From NCBI GenBank assembly GCA_036346275.1, contig JAYEVK010000185.1:148992-212991 (forward strand): 64,000 nt of DNA. Direction: 5' to 3'. The notes under the pieces were generated by a model. It was not told where the DNA came from. It searched no databases and saw nothing but the letters and a program-made list of their open reading frames with translations. Origin of the DNA: Otatea glauca (taxonomy: Eukaryota > Streptophyta > Magnoliopsida > Poales > Poaceae). Of this stretch, positions 45,801-54,489 are shown in pieces. The position numbers and the translations under genes are program-made. Position 1 is the stretch's first letter. Each line of letters begins with the position of its first letter.

Positions 45801-46860
45801 TAATATGATGGTGCAGAAGGACAATGAATCAGGCAGAGAATTGCAAAATTTAAAATTGGAAGTAGTTTTAGAAGGATTCCTAGCTGCTGGAAGTGAAGCC
45901 AATGCTCAAGATCAAATTCGAAGGACAAAAGATGATGAGAAAGTCAACCGAATCAAGGCTAAAAAGGATGAAGGATTAGCAAAGGACTTTACCGTGGACT
46001 ACCAAGGTACCATGTGGTTCAAGGGTCGATTTGTGTGCCAAATGACTAGAACTTAAGCAGCTTGATTTTGGAAGAGGCTCATGATTCCAAGTATTCAATT
46101 CATCCAGAAGCGCTAAGATGTACCAGACTTAAAGGAGAGGTTTTGGTGGTCGAATATGAAGCGCCAAGTCGCCGAGCACGCTGCCTTGTGCGATGTATGC
46201 CGAGAGTTAAGGCAATACATCGAGACCAGCAGGTTTGCTACAACCGCTAAAAGTCCTGTGAATGGAAGTGGAAGAAATCGTATGGATTTCACACCGGATT
46301 GCCAAGAACTCAAAATGGGTATGATTCTATATGGGTTATCGTGGATCGATTGACCAAAGTTGCTCACTTCATTCCACCAAGACCACTTACTCAGAGACCG
46401 TTAGCGTAACTATACATAGCCGTAGTCGTGTTTGCATGGTGTACCAAAGAAAATAGTGTCGATAGAGGTACCCAGCTCACCTCGAGATTTTGGGATAAAT
46501 TGCATGAAGCTATGGGAACGCTGCTTGAACTTCAAAGACAAAGATATCATCCGCAGATCGATGGTCAAATGTAAAGGGTAAATCAAATTCGAGGATATGC
46601 TAAGGGCTTGTGCATTAGCCTATACTACATCATGGGATAAGTGTTTGCCATATGCGAGTTCGCTTATAACAACAAGCTACTGTGCTAGTTTGCGATGTCG
46701 CCATTCAAGCTTTATATGGTCGTGCTCGCTGACTCACCGAATTGGAATGAGACAGGGAACGATGATATTTGGCCCTAATATTCTCAAGGAAGTCAAGAGC
46801 AAGTTGCCATGATAAGAGACAAAGTTGAAAATCGCGCAATCAAGACAAAAAGTTATGCGA
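45801..46860 (+). pseudogene. Element F integrase
   Basis: Zinc-binding part: EEAHDSKYSIHP (46070) and the CDVCRE segment (46187-46210). Core: MDFTPDC (46280), VDRLTKVAHF (46345), DRGTQLTSRFWDKLHEAMG (about 46463-46520, second Asp), and EDMLRACALAYTTSWDKCLPY (from about 46590, catalytic Glu). All three DDE positions are encoded but in different frames because of one-base losses. Confidence 0.85.
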
Positions 46861-47320
46861 TAATCGACGCCGTGATTTGAGCTTCAACTCGATGATTTCA
46901 GATATCTTAGGTTACCCTCCAAAGGAGTTAAAAGGTTCCACGTTAAAGGGAAGCTTGCCCTAAGATATGTTGGACCGCTCAAAATTTTGAGCCGCCGAGG
47001 AGGTTGCTTATCGCTTAGAATTGCCGCAATACTAGCAAAGCGGCATGATGTGTTCCATGTGTCACACCAAGAAGTGTCTTCGGTGCAGCCGAGCGACGCT
47101 TTGGGAGAGATTGAATTGCGTAAAGATCTCGACCTACAAGGAGCAACCAATCGTAATCCTCGATGTTATGGACCGCAAGACCAGACCAAGTCGCTTCGCT
47201 TTTGCAGAGTTCAAGGAGCAACCATTCGAGAATGAAGCAACTCGGGAGCGTGAAGAGGATCTCAAGTCGAATTTCCAAACCTATTTCCTAGTCACCTTGA
47301 ATCTCTGGTCTAGATTCTCA
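46861..47320 (+). pseudogene. Element F integrase C-terminus with chromodomain-like tail
   Basis: The GPY/F region is readable near 46950-47000 (LRYVGPLKILSRRGG), then HDVFHVSH (47045-47068) and the tail with KEQP.VILDVMDRKTR, EFKEQPFENEAT and REREEDLKSNFQ (up to 47280). The tail corresponds to the chromodomain that directs insertion to heterochromatin in chromoviruses. Confidence 0.82.
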
Positions 47321-47332
47321 TAAGGGGAGGTT
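47321..47332 (+). other. Element F polypurine tract
   Basis: TAAGGGGAGGTT just before the 3' LTR start. Confidence 0.8.
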
Positions 47333-50300
47333 TGTAACATCCCAAAATTTGGCTTATAATTTCGCCATATGCTTTTTGGTGATTTTCTCAATTTATTGGA
47401 TTTTTTTCCGTAAATTAATTGAATTGAATTTAATTAAGTATATTGAACCTTTGTGAAAACTAAATATATATAGATAAAGTTAATATAAAGTTTTACCAAA
47501 AATATTTTATTTGTGCTCGTAATGTCTCAAAGTATTTATGAGAATTTTCTCGATTTTTCCCGATATTTTAATTGCTTAAAGTAGATTAATCTAATTTCGG
47601 AATTATTTTAAATCAAAAGCTTTTGAAAATCGAGTGAATAAGATCGGGCCAAGCCCAAGATCGTGCGCAGCGCCCATCGACGCGCGCCCGATCACCGCCA
47701 CGCCGCCGCGGGTCGTTGGATGAAGATCGACGGATGTCTCCTTCGCGAACCCTAGCGCCTTCGCCGCTGGATTGAGATCGAGCGGTCGGATCGCTTCGCG
47801 TTGTTTTGTAAGTTTAGATCTCGCCTGCTGATTTTGGAAAGAGCGGATCGGATCGTATCACCGGATCTAATCTCGCCGCTGTTGTAAATCGGACGGCCGC
47901 CGCCTTCGCCTCCGATTCGGTTTTCCAACCGCCGCCGCTGCCGCCGCCGCCGTGATTTAGGGTTGCCGCTTTAGCGCCGCATGCCGAGGCTATAAAAGCC
48001 GCAGCCCGCACACCGAGGTTCTCATCCTGCAGCGCATCCGCTGCTAGCCTTCGCCGCTGAGTCACCGCCGCTTAGCCCCGAGAGCTCGCCAGAGTTTTCA
48101 GCGCCGCCGCCGCTTTTCGCTGCTCGCCGCCGCTGCCGCTGCTCGACGGTGGGTTCCAGCTGGTTCGCCACGCCGAGCCGCACCGAGCAGCTACTACTTC
48201 TTCGCCGGCAGAGCCGTAACGCCGTCTCTGGCCGCCGCCGCCCTCGCTCGAACTCGCCGCGACATCGCCAGAGCTGAGTTGCGACACCGCCGGATCTCCA
48301 ATGACCATCCAGACGAGCCACGCCGCTTCGCTCGCAAAGAAACACCGTAAGCGTGACCGCTGGATCGTGGTTGTTCGGTGAGATCGCGCCGCGTGCAGAG
48401 AGCGTTAGCCGCCGATCGTCGCGCAGATGCGCGCGCGCGTGTCGAGCATCGCAGACGGCGGCGCCGCAGCCTAATCGATGCGCCGCCGCGCGGTCGGGCG
48501 CGTGGTGCGAGGCGCCGTGGGCGCGGCCCACGGTGGGACTGAGGCGGTTCCGTGGACCGAGTCCATGGACCAGCGACGGTCACCGATTGGTCCGAGTCGT
48601 GACGACGCCAAGGCGCAATAAAATCTTTTCCAATAGAAAATAATTCGTAAAAATCGAAATTCTATTTTCTGTATTTTCAAGATTTATTCAAACTTCAAAA
48701 GGCTATATCTTTTGCATTTTAACTCGATTTGAGTGTTTCAAATTTCTAAAATTTGTAAAATCAAGATCTATTTATTGGTGAATTTTATTTTATTTTTGGA
48801 GTTTGGTTGTTCTCTGGTTTGGTGTTTATTTGCTATTTTGGCATCGCTTCGTGAGACGTTGAACCGCTCGTGATCCTAAGAAGATTCGCCGCCCAAGACC
48901 CAAGCTCAGATCAAGACCAGCACCTACCCAAGGCAAGTTGTGCTTTGATCATGTTGCACCTAATTTTCACCAAATTACTATTTTGTCTTTTAAACTTTAT
49001 GCATGATATTTTATGTGTATAAATGATTTCAATTAACTGGGAATTAGATAATATGCCTATTTGAATTAAACCATACCTTGTCAATTATATGCCATGATCT
49101 ATTTGTCACCCTAGGATGTGGAATTATAGTTGATAATCAACATGGGCTAGTTAGATCGTCATAGATTGCTTAGCCATGCCACGCCATCACATGTGTCCGA
49201 ATGTCGATACTTAATCTTGACTAATGGAATATGGAACAATGTTTATGAATTGTGTGTCATGTGTTGTCACACAATGATATCAAGTTGTCGTGGCGAGGAG
49301 GTCACACATCGGGATTGAAATGTTGATGGCATGTGGTGCTTGGTAATCAACTCGGGTGGTAATGATTTTAGATTGAGGCAAGTGGCAAGGGCAAGGTGTG
49401 CAAGGTGGGCCAGTTTGGTGGGTATGTGGAAGTCTTGCCTTAATCACCTTAAGGACTTAACCTTGCAAGCCTTTGACCCGAGTCTCTCTTGCAACCACAT
49501 GTCCGAATGGGACACTTAGTCAATAATTTGTGAAACCTAGATTTCGCATCGCGTGGTGAATAGTGAGTCCCGGTTACGCTTAACTCACATGGCGCAAGAG
49601 GGGGCCTGCTGTGGTGGTTTAACCTTCAAAGGTTGAAACCTTAGCGAGCAAAGATCGGGTCTAGGTGTAGCATTGTAAAGGCTTTGTTATGATCACTCGC
49701 CTTGGTGGTGTTTGGTTGTATCGTGGGTAAAGTGCATAACCTCCGCAGAGTGTACAATCTATTCAATAGCCGTGCTCACTGTATTGGGCAATGCTCGGAA
49801 TTACAGCTAAGGGTTAGACTTTTGTTAAACAAAACTTGTTGGGATGGCAAGGTGCCATGGAAAGTGGAAAATTAATTTAGGATTGGAAACTTGGTGTATT
49901 TCGTAAATATCAATTTATTAATTATCGATTTGTTTTATCGCTTCCAATCTATTTATTGTATTCTTGTTAAATGTCGCTTATTGCAAAAATACCCTTACTA
50001 GCCATTCCTTTGGATTAAGCCAAACATATAGAATATTAGACTTGCATTATTTTGCACAACTTGTTGAGTGCTTTATGTACTCACCCCATCAACAACAACT
50101 TCGTAAGAGGAAGAATCTACGCTACCATGGATGAGGATTATTTGATGCGAATGCTTAGGGTCCGAGCTCGCCGCTGCTCGTGGCGAATCGAGCGCCACGC
50201 GCTTATTCTATTTCCGCCGCTTCTCATTGATACTCTTTTAAGCCCCGTGAGGCATTATTCATGTAAGACAACAGCTATTATTAATTAATGAAGTTTATGC

Positions 50301-50416
50301 TATATTTCACTGTGTGTGACTATGATAGCATCTATGTTGAGCCTGTGTGCACTAGCGTGATCCTCGACTAGTGCGGTATACACAGAGGGTCCGGATTTGC
50401 AAATTCGGTCCCGACA
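47333..50416 (+). repeat. Element F 3' LTR (3084 bp)
   Basis: TGTAACATCCC ... TCGGTCCCGACA, followed by CTTAA. TATA box at 47990-47998. Differences from the 5' LTR are mostly one-base indels in GC-rich words, for example ATTATCAGATTTG (5') against ATTATCGATTTG (3'). Confidence 0.95.
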
Positions 50417-50421
50417 CTTAA
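50417..50421. other. Right target-site duplication of element F (CTTAA)
   Basis: Identical to 38638-38642; CACTA sequence resumes after it. Confidence 0.95.
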
Positions 50422-50611
50422 TAAGGTAGATCTTGAATATACCGCAATTAGACCATCCGTTCCTAACCTTAGATCACCAAAATCAAATGGATCCTCAATC
50501 ACCTTTCAAATCAACGGTCTTCTTTACCAAATCGCCTCACAAACCGCACACCGCAGCCTAAATGAAAATAGATCCCAAACCCTAAAAATGCACCAAGTGG
50601 TTTCGGCCTCA
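50422..50611 (-). other. Upstream part of the TNP2 leader, separated by element F
   Basis: In minus orientation it runs from the TATA box through an AGGGTTTGGG leader to the F insertion. The rest of the leader is 38637-38524. Confidence 0.6.
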
Positions 50612-50621
50612 GATTTTATAC
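50612..50621 (-). promoter_or_regulatory. TATA box of TNP2
   Basis: Minus-strand GTATAAAATC, directly downstream of the right palindromic array. Confidence 0.6.
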
Positions 50622-50639
50622 ACCGATAGAAATCTCGCA

Positions 50640-50950
50640 TTTGCATTACGTAAAACCCGCCAATGATAAATATAGAAGTACGACGGTTTTATAATAAAAC
50701 CATTCGTGATATATGACAAAACCGCTCGATAATATTCGATATTACACACGGTTTTATGAAAGAACCGCTCAGGATATATTCCTGCACGGTTTTTAATTAA
50801 ACCCGCTCTGTGACATGGATGTATATCACCGACGGTTTTTGTAGAGTACCGCTCAGGATAATTTCACCGACTTGCAAAGTATAAAACCGCCGCGATATTA
50901 TTTGTCGCTGCATTTGTTCCTCGTAACCGCCTGCGCCGAGGCGCCTAATA
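50640..50950. repeat. CACTA right subterminal palindromic repeat array
   Basis: Units such as ACGGTTTTATAATAAAACC (50683), ACGGTTTTATGAAAGAACCG (50748) and GACGGTTTTTGTAGAGTACCG (50832). They match the internal and left arrays but many read CCGCTCG where the others read CCGTCTG, part of the error pattern described in the findings. Confidence 0.83.
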
Positions 50951-50955
50951 TACCC

Positions 50956-50970
50956 CTTTCTGTAGTAGTG
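50956..50970 (-). repeat. CACTA right terminal inverted repeat
   Basis: CTTTCTGTAGTAGTG, inverse of the left end; followed by ATC. Confidence 0.93.
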
Positions 50971-50973
50971 ATC
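50971..50973. other. Right target-site duplication of CACTA (ATC)
   Basis: Identical to 28970-28972; copia C gag continues directly. Confidence 0.9.
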
Positions 50974-52287
50974 GCAAGCAACTTTCTTGTGACTTATCTA
51001 GTAAGTCCTTAGCAAGTTTAGTACACTTGACATTTTAGGATTCATTGTCAAGTTTTAGTTGCCTACACCCTCACATGAGTGGTCATAGGAGGGTACTCGT
51101 CCGAGTCAGTCAGAGAGCTCTTGAGTCGCTAATGCCGCTGGTGTCTGGCCATGAAGCACATGTCGGAGAAGTCGCCGCCATTCTTCTCTTATAGTTCATC
51201 CTCGCCTCGCCGCTCCATGTCTCCGTGTCGAGGTTGATGTCGCAAGCGCTGGGCGAGGACGCGGTGGAAGAGCTTCTTGTTCTGGAGAAGTTGCGGTACT
51301 TCTTCTCACGATCGGCTCACGAACCGAGGCTTCTTGTTATGTTCTTGTCGATGTAGTCGTTTTTGTCGAACCGCCAGATCGTTTTAGCCTTTCCAGCTTT
51401 GGGCGCTTTGTTCGAATGTGGTTGGGACCACCACACTCAAACAGTGATCATCCCACCTCTCTTCCTCTCTCTCACTCTCTTGTATGCATATGAAAATTTA
51501 TGAGCAAGAAGAGCAAGCTCATTTTTTGAAATTTTTCCAGCTTGGTCATCGCTAGCTCGCAAAGGGCGGAGAGAGAGAAACCAACAAAAGAATCGTAAAG
51601 AGAGGATCCAATCTGATCGGTGACCAAAGCCATCGATCGAGACTTCGCCTTCCGCGAGACGACGCCGATCTCATGAGTCTTGAGGCGGAAGAAAGCCCGC
51701 TAAGAGTCAAGGTCGATCGGGTCGCTGGTGTCCTTGATGGTGGTCACCTTCATCTCCCAAACGCGCAAATCGAAAGCGGTCAAGATATGTCGAGCATTAT
51801 CCGAGTCGTGGTATATACAACCAACCGTCAAGATCGCCAAGATCTTGGTAAATGACCAAGCACTCATCAAGATTCTCACCACCGTGTTGTTCAAACTTGT
51901 TGAACTCACGCTTGAACCGGTCCTCGCTCACGATCTTGATTTGAGTAGTGCCTCATGGTAAGCATCGAGGGTCACCCAAATATCATGAGCGTAATGAAGG
52001 TGAGAAATCCTATCATACTCATCGCGCTAAGACCCTATATGAGGATGTTCTTGCCTTAGCATTCGCCTCAACGCCAGCCATATTTCCGCCGTGACGCTTT
52101 CATCGCCAGAACCTCATACGGAGTTTCACCTTCGCCATATCAGAAGCCCCGGGCAAAGTGATGTATGACTCCATTCGCGATTTCCAAAACGAAAAATCAA
52201 CTCCAAAGAAAAATGGGAGGCTTGGTGGAATACTTGTCCATCGCCATGGCTCTTGAGACCGGTCAAGATCTATGGAAGAACAAAACC
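50974..52287 (-). pseudogene. Copia C gag, N-terminal part
   Basis: Minus-strand reading gives the copia gag start near 52200-52120 (LPFFFGVDFSFWKSRMESYI, the PPxFDGxxFxxWKxRM-type opening of plant copia gag). Middle fragments around 51909-51700 (HGGENLDECLVIYQDL-type in one frame) match the UBN2 gag core. The stretch near 50975-51060 is colinear with the sequence flanking G1 at 6410-6440. The frame is broken repeatedly, with one-base losses like those of element F; no complete protein can be read. Confidence 0.72.
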
Positions 52288-52300
52288 GCTCGATACCAAT
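52288..52300 (-). other. Copia C primer-binding site (one base missing)
   Basis: Minus strand ATTGGTATCGAGCG next to the LTR end; the initiator-Met form would be TGGTATCAGAGC. The A of CAG is absent, as in elements F and E. Confidence 0.82.
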
Positions 52301-53052
52301 TGAAAGATCGAATGGCGATCGAGGGGGGTGAATGATCCCAAATAAAATTTCCCCCACTCAAAGTACTCCTAACACTCTTGCAATAAAAATCTAAAGCACC
52401 CAAATATTTTCGTTCAAACTGGTGCTTCTCATATTCGCACACCCTCCAAAACCCAAAACAATTAGACAACTATGTGTACCCCTAGCTTGCATGGATAAGA
52501 ACCATGAATCATATGAGGGGTTTTTTTTAATCACAATCCTGGTTGTCAAGAGTCCAATCAAAAGAGGAATCAATTCAAAAGACTTCTTTTCTAAAAGAGA
52601 TAAAGCTAAAATACCAAAGTCTCTTTTCAGAAAAGTTAAAGCAGATTTTCAGAAATTATCCTCAGTTGGAACAGGTGGTTGGTGAGTTTCTGTTGCTCTA
52701 AAATTTTTGGAAATTTATGTCCCTGTGAGAATTAGAGTCATGAAACACTCCACCAAAAATCACCTAAGAAAGCTTTGTAGAATAAGAATGAAAAATCAAG
52801 CAATATAGACGGTCAGGAACTTCGACCAGAAAGTTTGAGGCTCGGTTTTCACTTCATAGCTCTCAAACGGTGCAACCAGTGGACTCAAGAAATTTTATAC
52901 AGATGTATATATGAGTCTGGCACCTTATCCAAAAAGAATCACTTAAAAATGATTTTTATATATTGTTATAAAAATCAAATACTGACTGCTGTGTTTAGAA
53001 CAAGTTCTGGACAGATTTGCAAATTAATAAAAAACATGATCTCTAGTCTATC
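52301..53052 (-). repeat. Copia C 5' LTR, inner 752 bp
   Basis: Plus-strand start TGAAAGATCGAATGGCG; matches 22255-23010 of the 3' LTR closely (for example 52481-52560 against 22437-22516). It stops at 53052 where LTR D begins; the remainder should lie beyond the right edge. Confidence 0.88.
53048..53052. other. Left flank 5-mer of LTR D (CTATC), candidate target duplication
   Basis: Host copia C LTR sequence TCTAGTCTATC continues as CCAAGGG in the intact copy (about 22999); the partner duplication is outside the window. Confidence 0.45.
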
Positions 53053-53162
53053 TGAAAGACCATGTGGAGGTCTATCCTTGTGTGTGATGAGTAATTGATG
53101 AGTTTTGAGCTTGTGTTGTTTTAAATTGATTTGGATTTGAAGCAATTTGAGTGTTGGTCTAC

Positions 53163-53540
53163 TGGTTTGAGGCTTTGGCCTGGTTGGAGACCGGCCGTCC
53201 GACCTCAAGTGGTCGGGTTGTCCGACCCCGAGTGGTCGTGGTTTTTGGCTGGTCGGAGACCAGCCGTCCGACCACGAGTGGTCGGGTCATCCGACCTGAG
53301 TGGTCGGGGCTTTGGCTGGTCGGAGACCAGTCGTCCGACCACGAGTGGTTGGGTCGTCCGACCACGAGTGGTTGGGTCGTCCGACCCCGAGTGGTCGAGG
53401 CTTTGGCTGGTCGAAGACCAGTCGTCCGACCCCGAGTGGTCGGGTCGTCCGACCTGAGTGGTCGGGGCTTTGGCTGGTTGGAGACCAGTCGTCCGACCCA
53501 GAGTGGTTGGGTCGTCCGACTCCAAGTGGTTGAGACTCCG
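53163..53540 (+). repeat. 25 bp palindromic tandem array in LTR D U3
   Basis: Eleven copies of GTCCGACC-type words at about 53194, 53219, 53267, 53290, 53331, 53356, 53381, 53421, 53446, 53489 and 53513. Neighbours are often exactly 25 bp apart, with a ~40 bp spacer (GGCTTTGGCTGGTCGGAGACC) in some intervals. The unit contains GGTCGGGTCGTCCGACC, a palindrome. Long open frames on both strands here are repeat artefacts. Confidence 0.93.
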
Positions 53541-54241
53541 AGTGATTGAGTCAGAGACCAATGAATGCACTCTCGAGTGGTCGGATGGAGACCGCTGGTC
53601 GCACCACGGTGGTTGGGGTTTTGTTGGTCAGAGTGTATATCTTTTGTTGAGATGGATATGTGTTGTTGGACATTGCTATGTGAGTTGGTTTCTTTGTTCA
53701 TGATGGTTGCAGGACTTTGAGCTAGGTCATGGTGAGGCGGGCGAGATCGTGACTAGGCCGAGAGCCGAGGTCCGGATGATCGTGGTGTCGCCAAAGATGA
53801 CCGAGGCTGTGGAGTAGCCGCAAGCCAAGAAGACAAAGGAATGTATGAGATGCTAACTTGGAGCCGCTCTGATCAAGGAGGACCGCTGGATCGCAATGTC
53901 AGAAGATAGAGAAGCGGGTCAAGTTAGTATGTTTTGAAAAGCGTACAAAACCCGCTGTGTTGTTGGGTTTCGGTCACCCCATGCATAGCTGTGTGAGTGG
54001 TAAAATCTCAGCCCTTGATGGAGTGCTCTAGGGTTTAGAGGCTCATCCAAGGGTGGTAGGTGGTCCAAGCTCGCTACAAATAGACAGGAGAGGGGTGTCT
54101 CCTTGAGATAGGGTGAGCAGCGAGGAAAGTGTACGTGAGTAGTTGAGAGTTGTTGAGAGTGATGTAAGGATCAACCTGCTCTTGGATGTTGGCTTAGGAT
54201 TGAAGCAGAACATCCAAAGGTGAGAATTGATCCTAGGTCAC

Positions 54242-54250
54242 TATAAATAG
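54242..54250 (+). promoter_or_regulatory. TATA box of LTR D
   Basis: TATAAATAG before AGGGGTAGGGGCAG; a weaker CTACAAATAG lies about 165 bp upstream (54078). Confidence 0.6.
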
Positions 54251-54489
54251 AGGGGTAGGGGCAGCCTCCTCTTTGAAGGTTCCGAGGTTTTGTCGCTTCA
54301 TTTGAGTTTTGCCCACTTTGTTGTGAGGCTTTGTAAACCTCCCTTCCGTAAATGAAATGTTCTTCATTTATGTTCTTGTTTCATTTCCTTACGATTTACA
54401 TTACGCACTTAAATTCTCGCTATCTAATTTCTGATTTACTTACTTGCAATTTACTTTACGAATTTGATTTGCCTCATCTCCTTCTACAT

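Larger units (their letters stand above)
38643..50416 (+). mobile_element. Ty3/gypsy Tekay-like chromovirus F, structurally complete (11.8 kb)
   Basis: Two ~3.1 kb LTRs, an initiator-Met-type primer-binding site, leader, gag, protease, RT, RNase H, integrase, a chromodomain-like tail and a polypurine tract are all in order, with perfect 5 bp duplications. The LTRs are almost identical in AT-rich parts and differ mainly by one-base indels in C/G-rich contexts. That suggests a young insertion seen through sequence error. The reading frames are broken many times for the same reason. Confidence 0.95.
28973..50970 (-). mobile_element. CACTA (En/Spm) DNA transposon with TNP2 and Transposase_24/Ulp1 genes
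   Basis: Ends are CACTACTACAGAAAAG on the left and the inverted CACTACTACAGAAAGG on the right, flanked by a 3 bp duplication ATC, as expected for CACTA. Total span is 21,998 bp; without the solo LTR (30728-32091) and element F (38643-50416) the core is about 8.85 kb. Both genes read on the minus strand. Palindromic repeats occur near both ends and also in the middle. The insertion splits copia C gag. Confidence 0.94.
22255..53052 (-). mobile_element. Ty1/copia SIRE/Maximus-like element C, gag-only derivative, interrupted
   Basis: On the minus strand, 5' LTR (53052-52301), PBS, gag (split by a CACTA element), a ~1.95 kb unrelated non-coding stretch in place of pol, the conserved 3' region, polypurine tract and 3' LTR (23953-22255) follow in order. 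LTR ends are TGAAGGACC/TGAAAGACC and TCTTTCA/TTTTTCA. It inserted in the LTR of the related copia A; the flanking 5-mer is CTTTG (22250-22254). The outer part of the 5' LTR lies beyond LTR D and element E, outside the window. Confidence 0.85.
53053..54489 (+). repeat. Copia LTR D (SIRE/Maximus-like), cut by element E
   Basis: TGAAAGACCATGTGGAGGTC is the same start as LTR A (21021). It holds a 25 bp repeat array (53163-53540), two possible promoters and the TTTGCCCACTTTGTTGTGAG leader block, then CCTCATCTCCTTCTACAT where element E inserted. Whether it belongs to a full element or a solo LTR cannot be decided, because it continues outside the window. Confidence 0.82.

Noticed and set aside
28973..50970. 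Possibility that the TNP2 and Ulp1 genes belong to two separate nested CACTA elements
   Set aside because: Only one pair of CACTA termini with matching ATC duplications is present; no terminal motif or duplication occurs near the internal array, although its presence keeps the idea worth a check.
53151..53701. Long open frames on both strands (up to 180 codons) with repeating DQSSD/VVGRPT-type words
   Set aside because: They arise from the 25 bp palindromic array in LTR D; several frames are open at once, as expected for a short repeat without stops.
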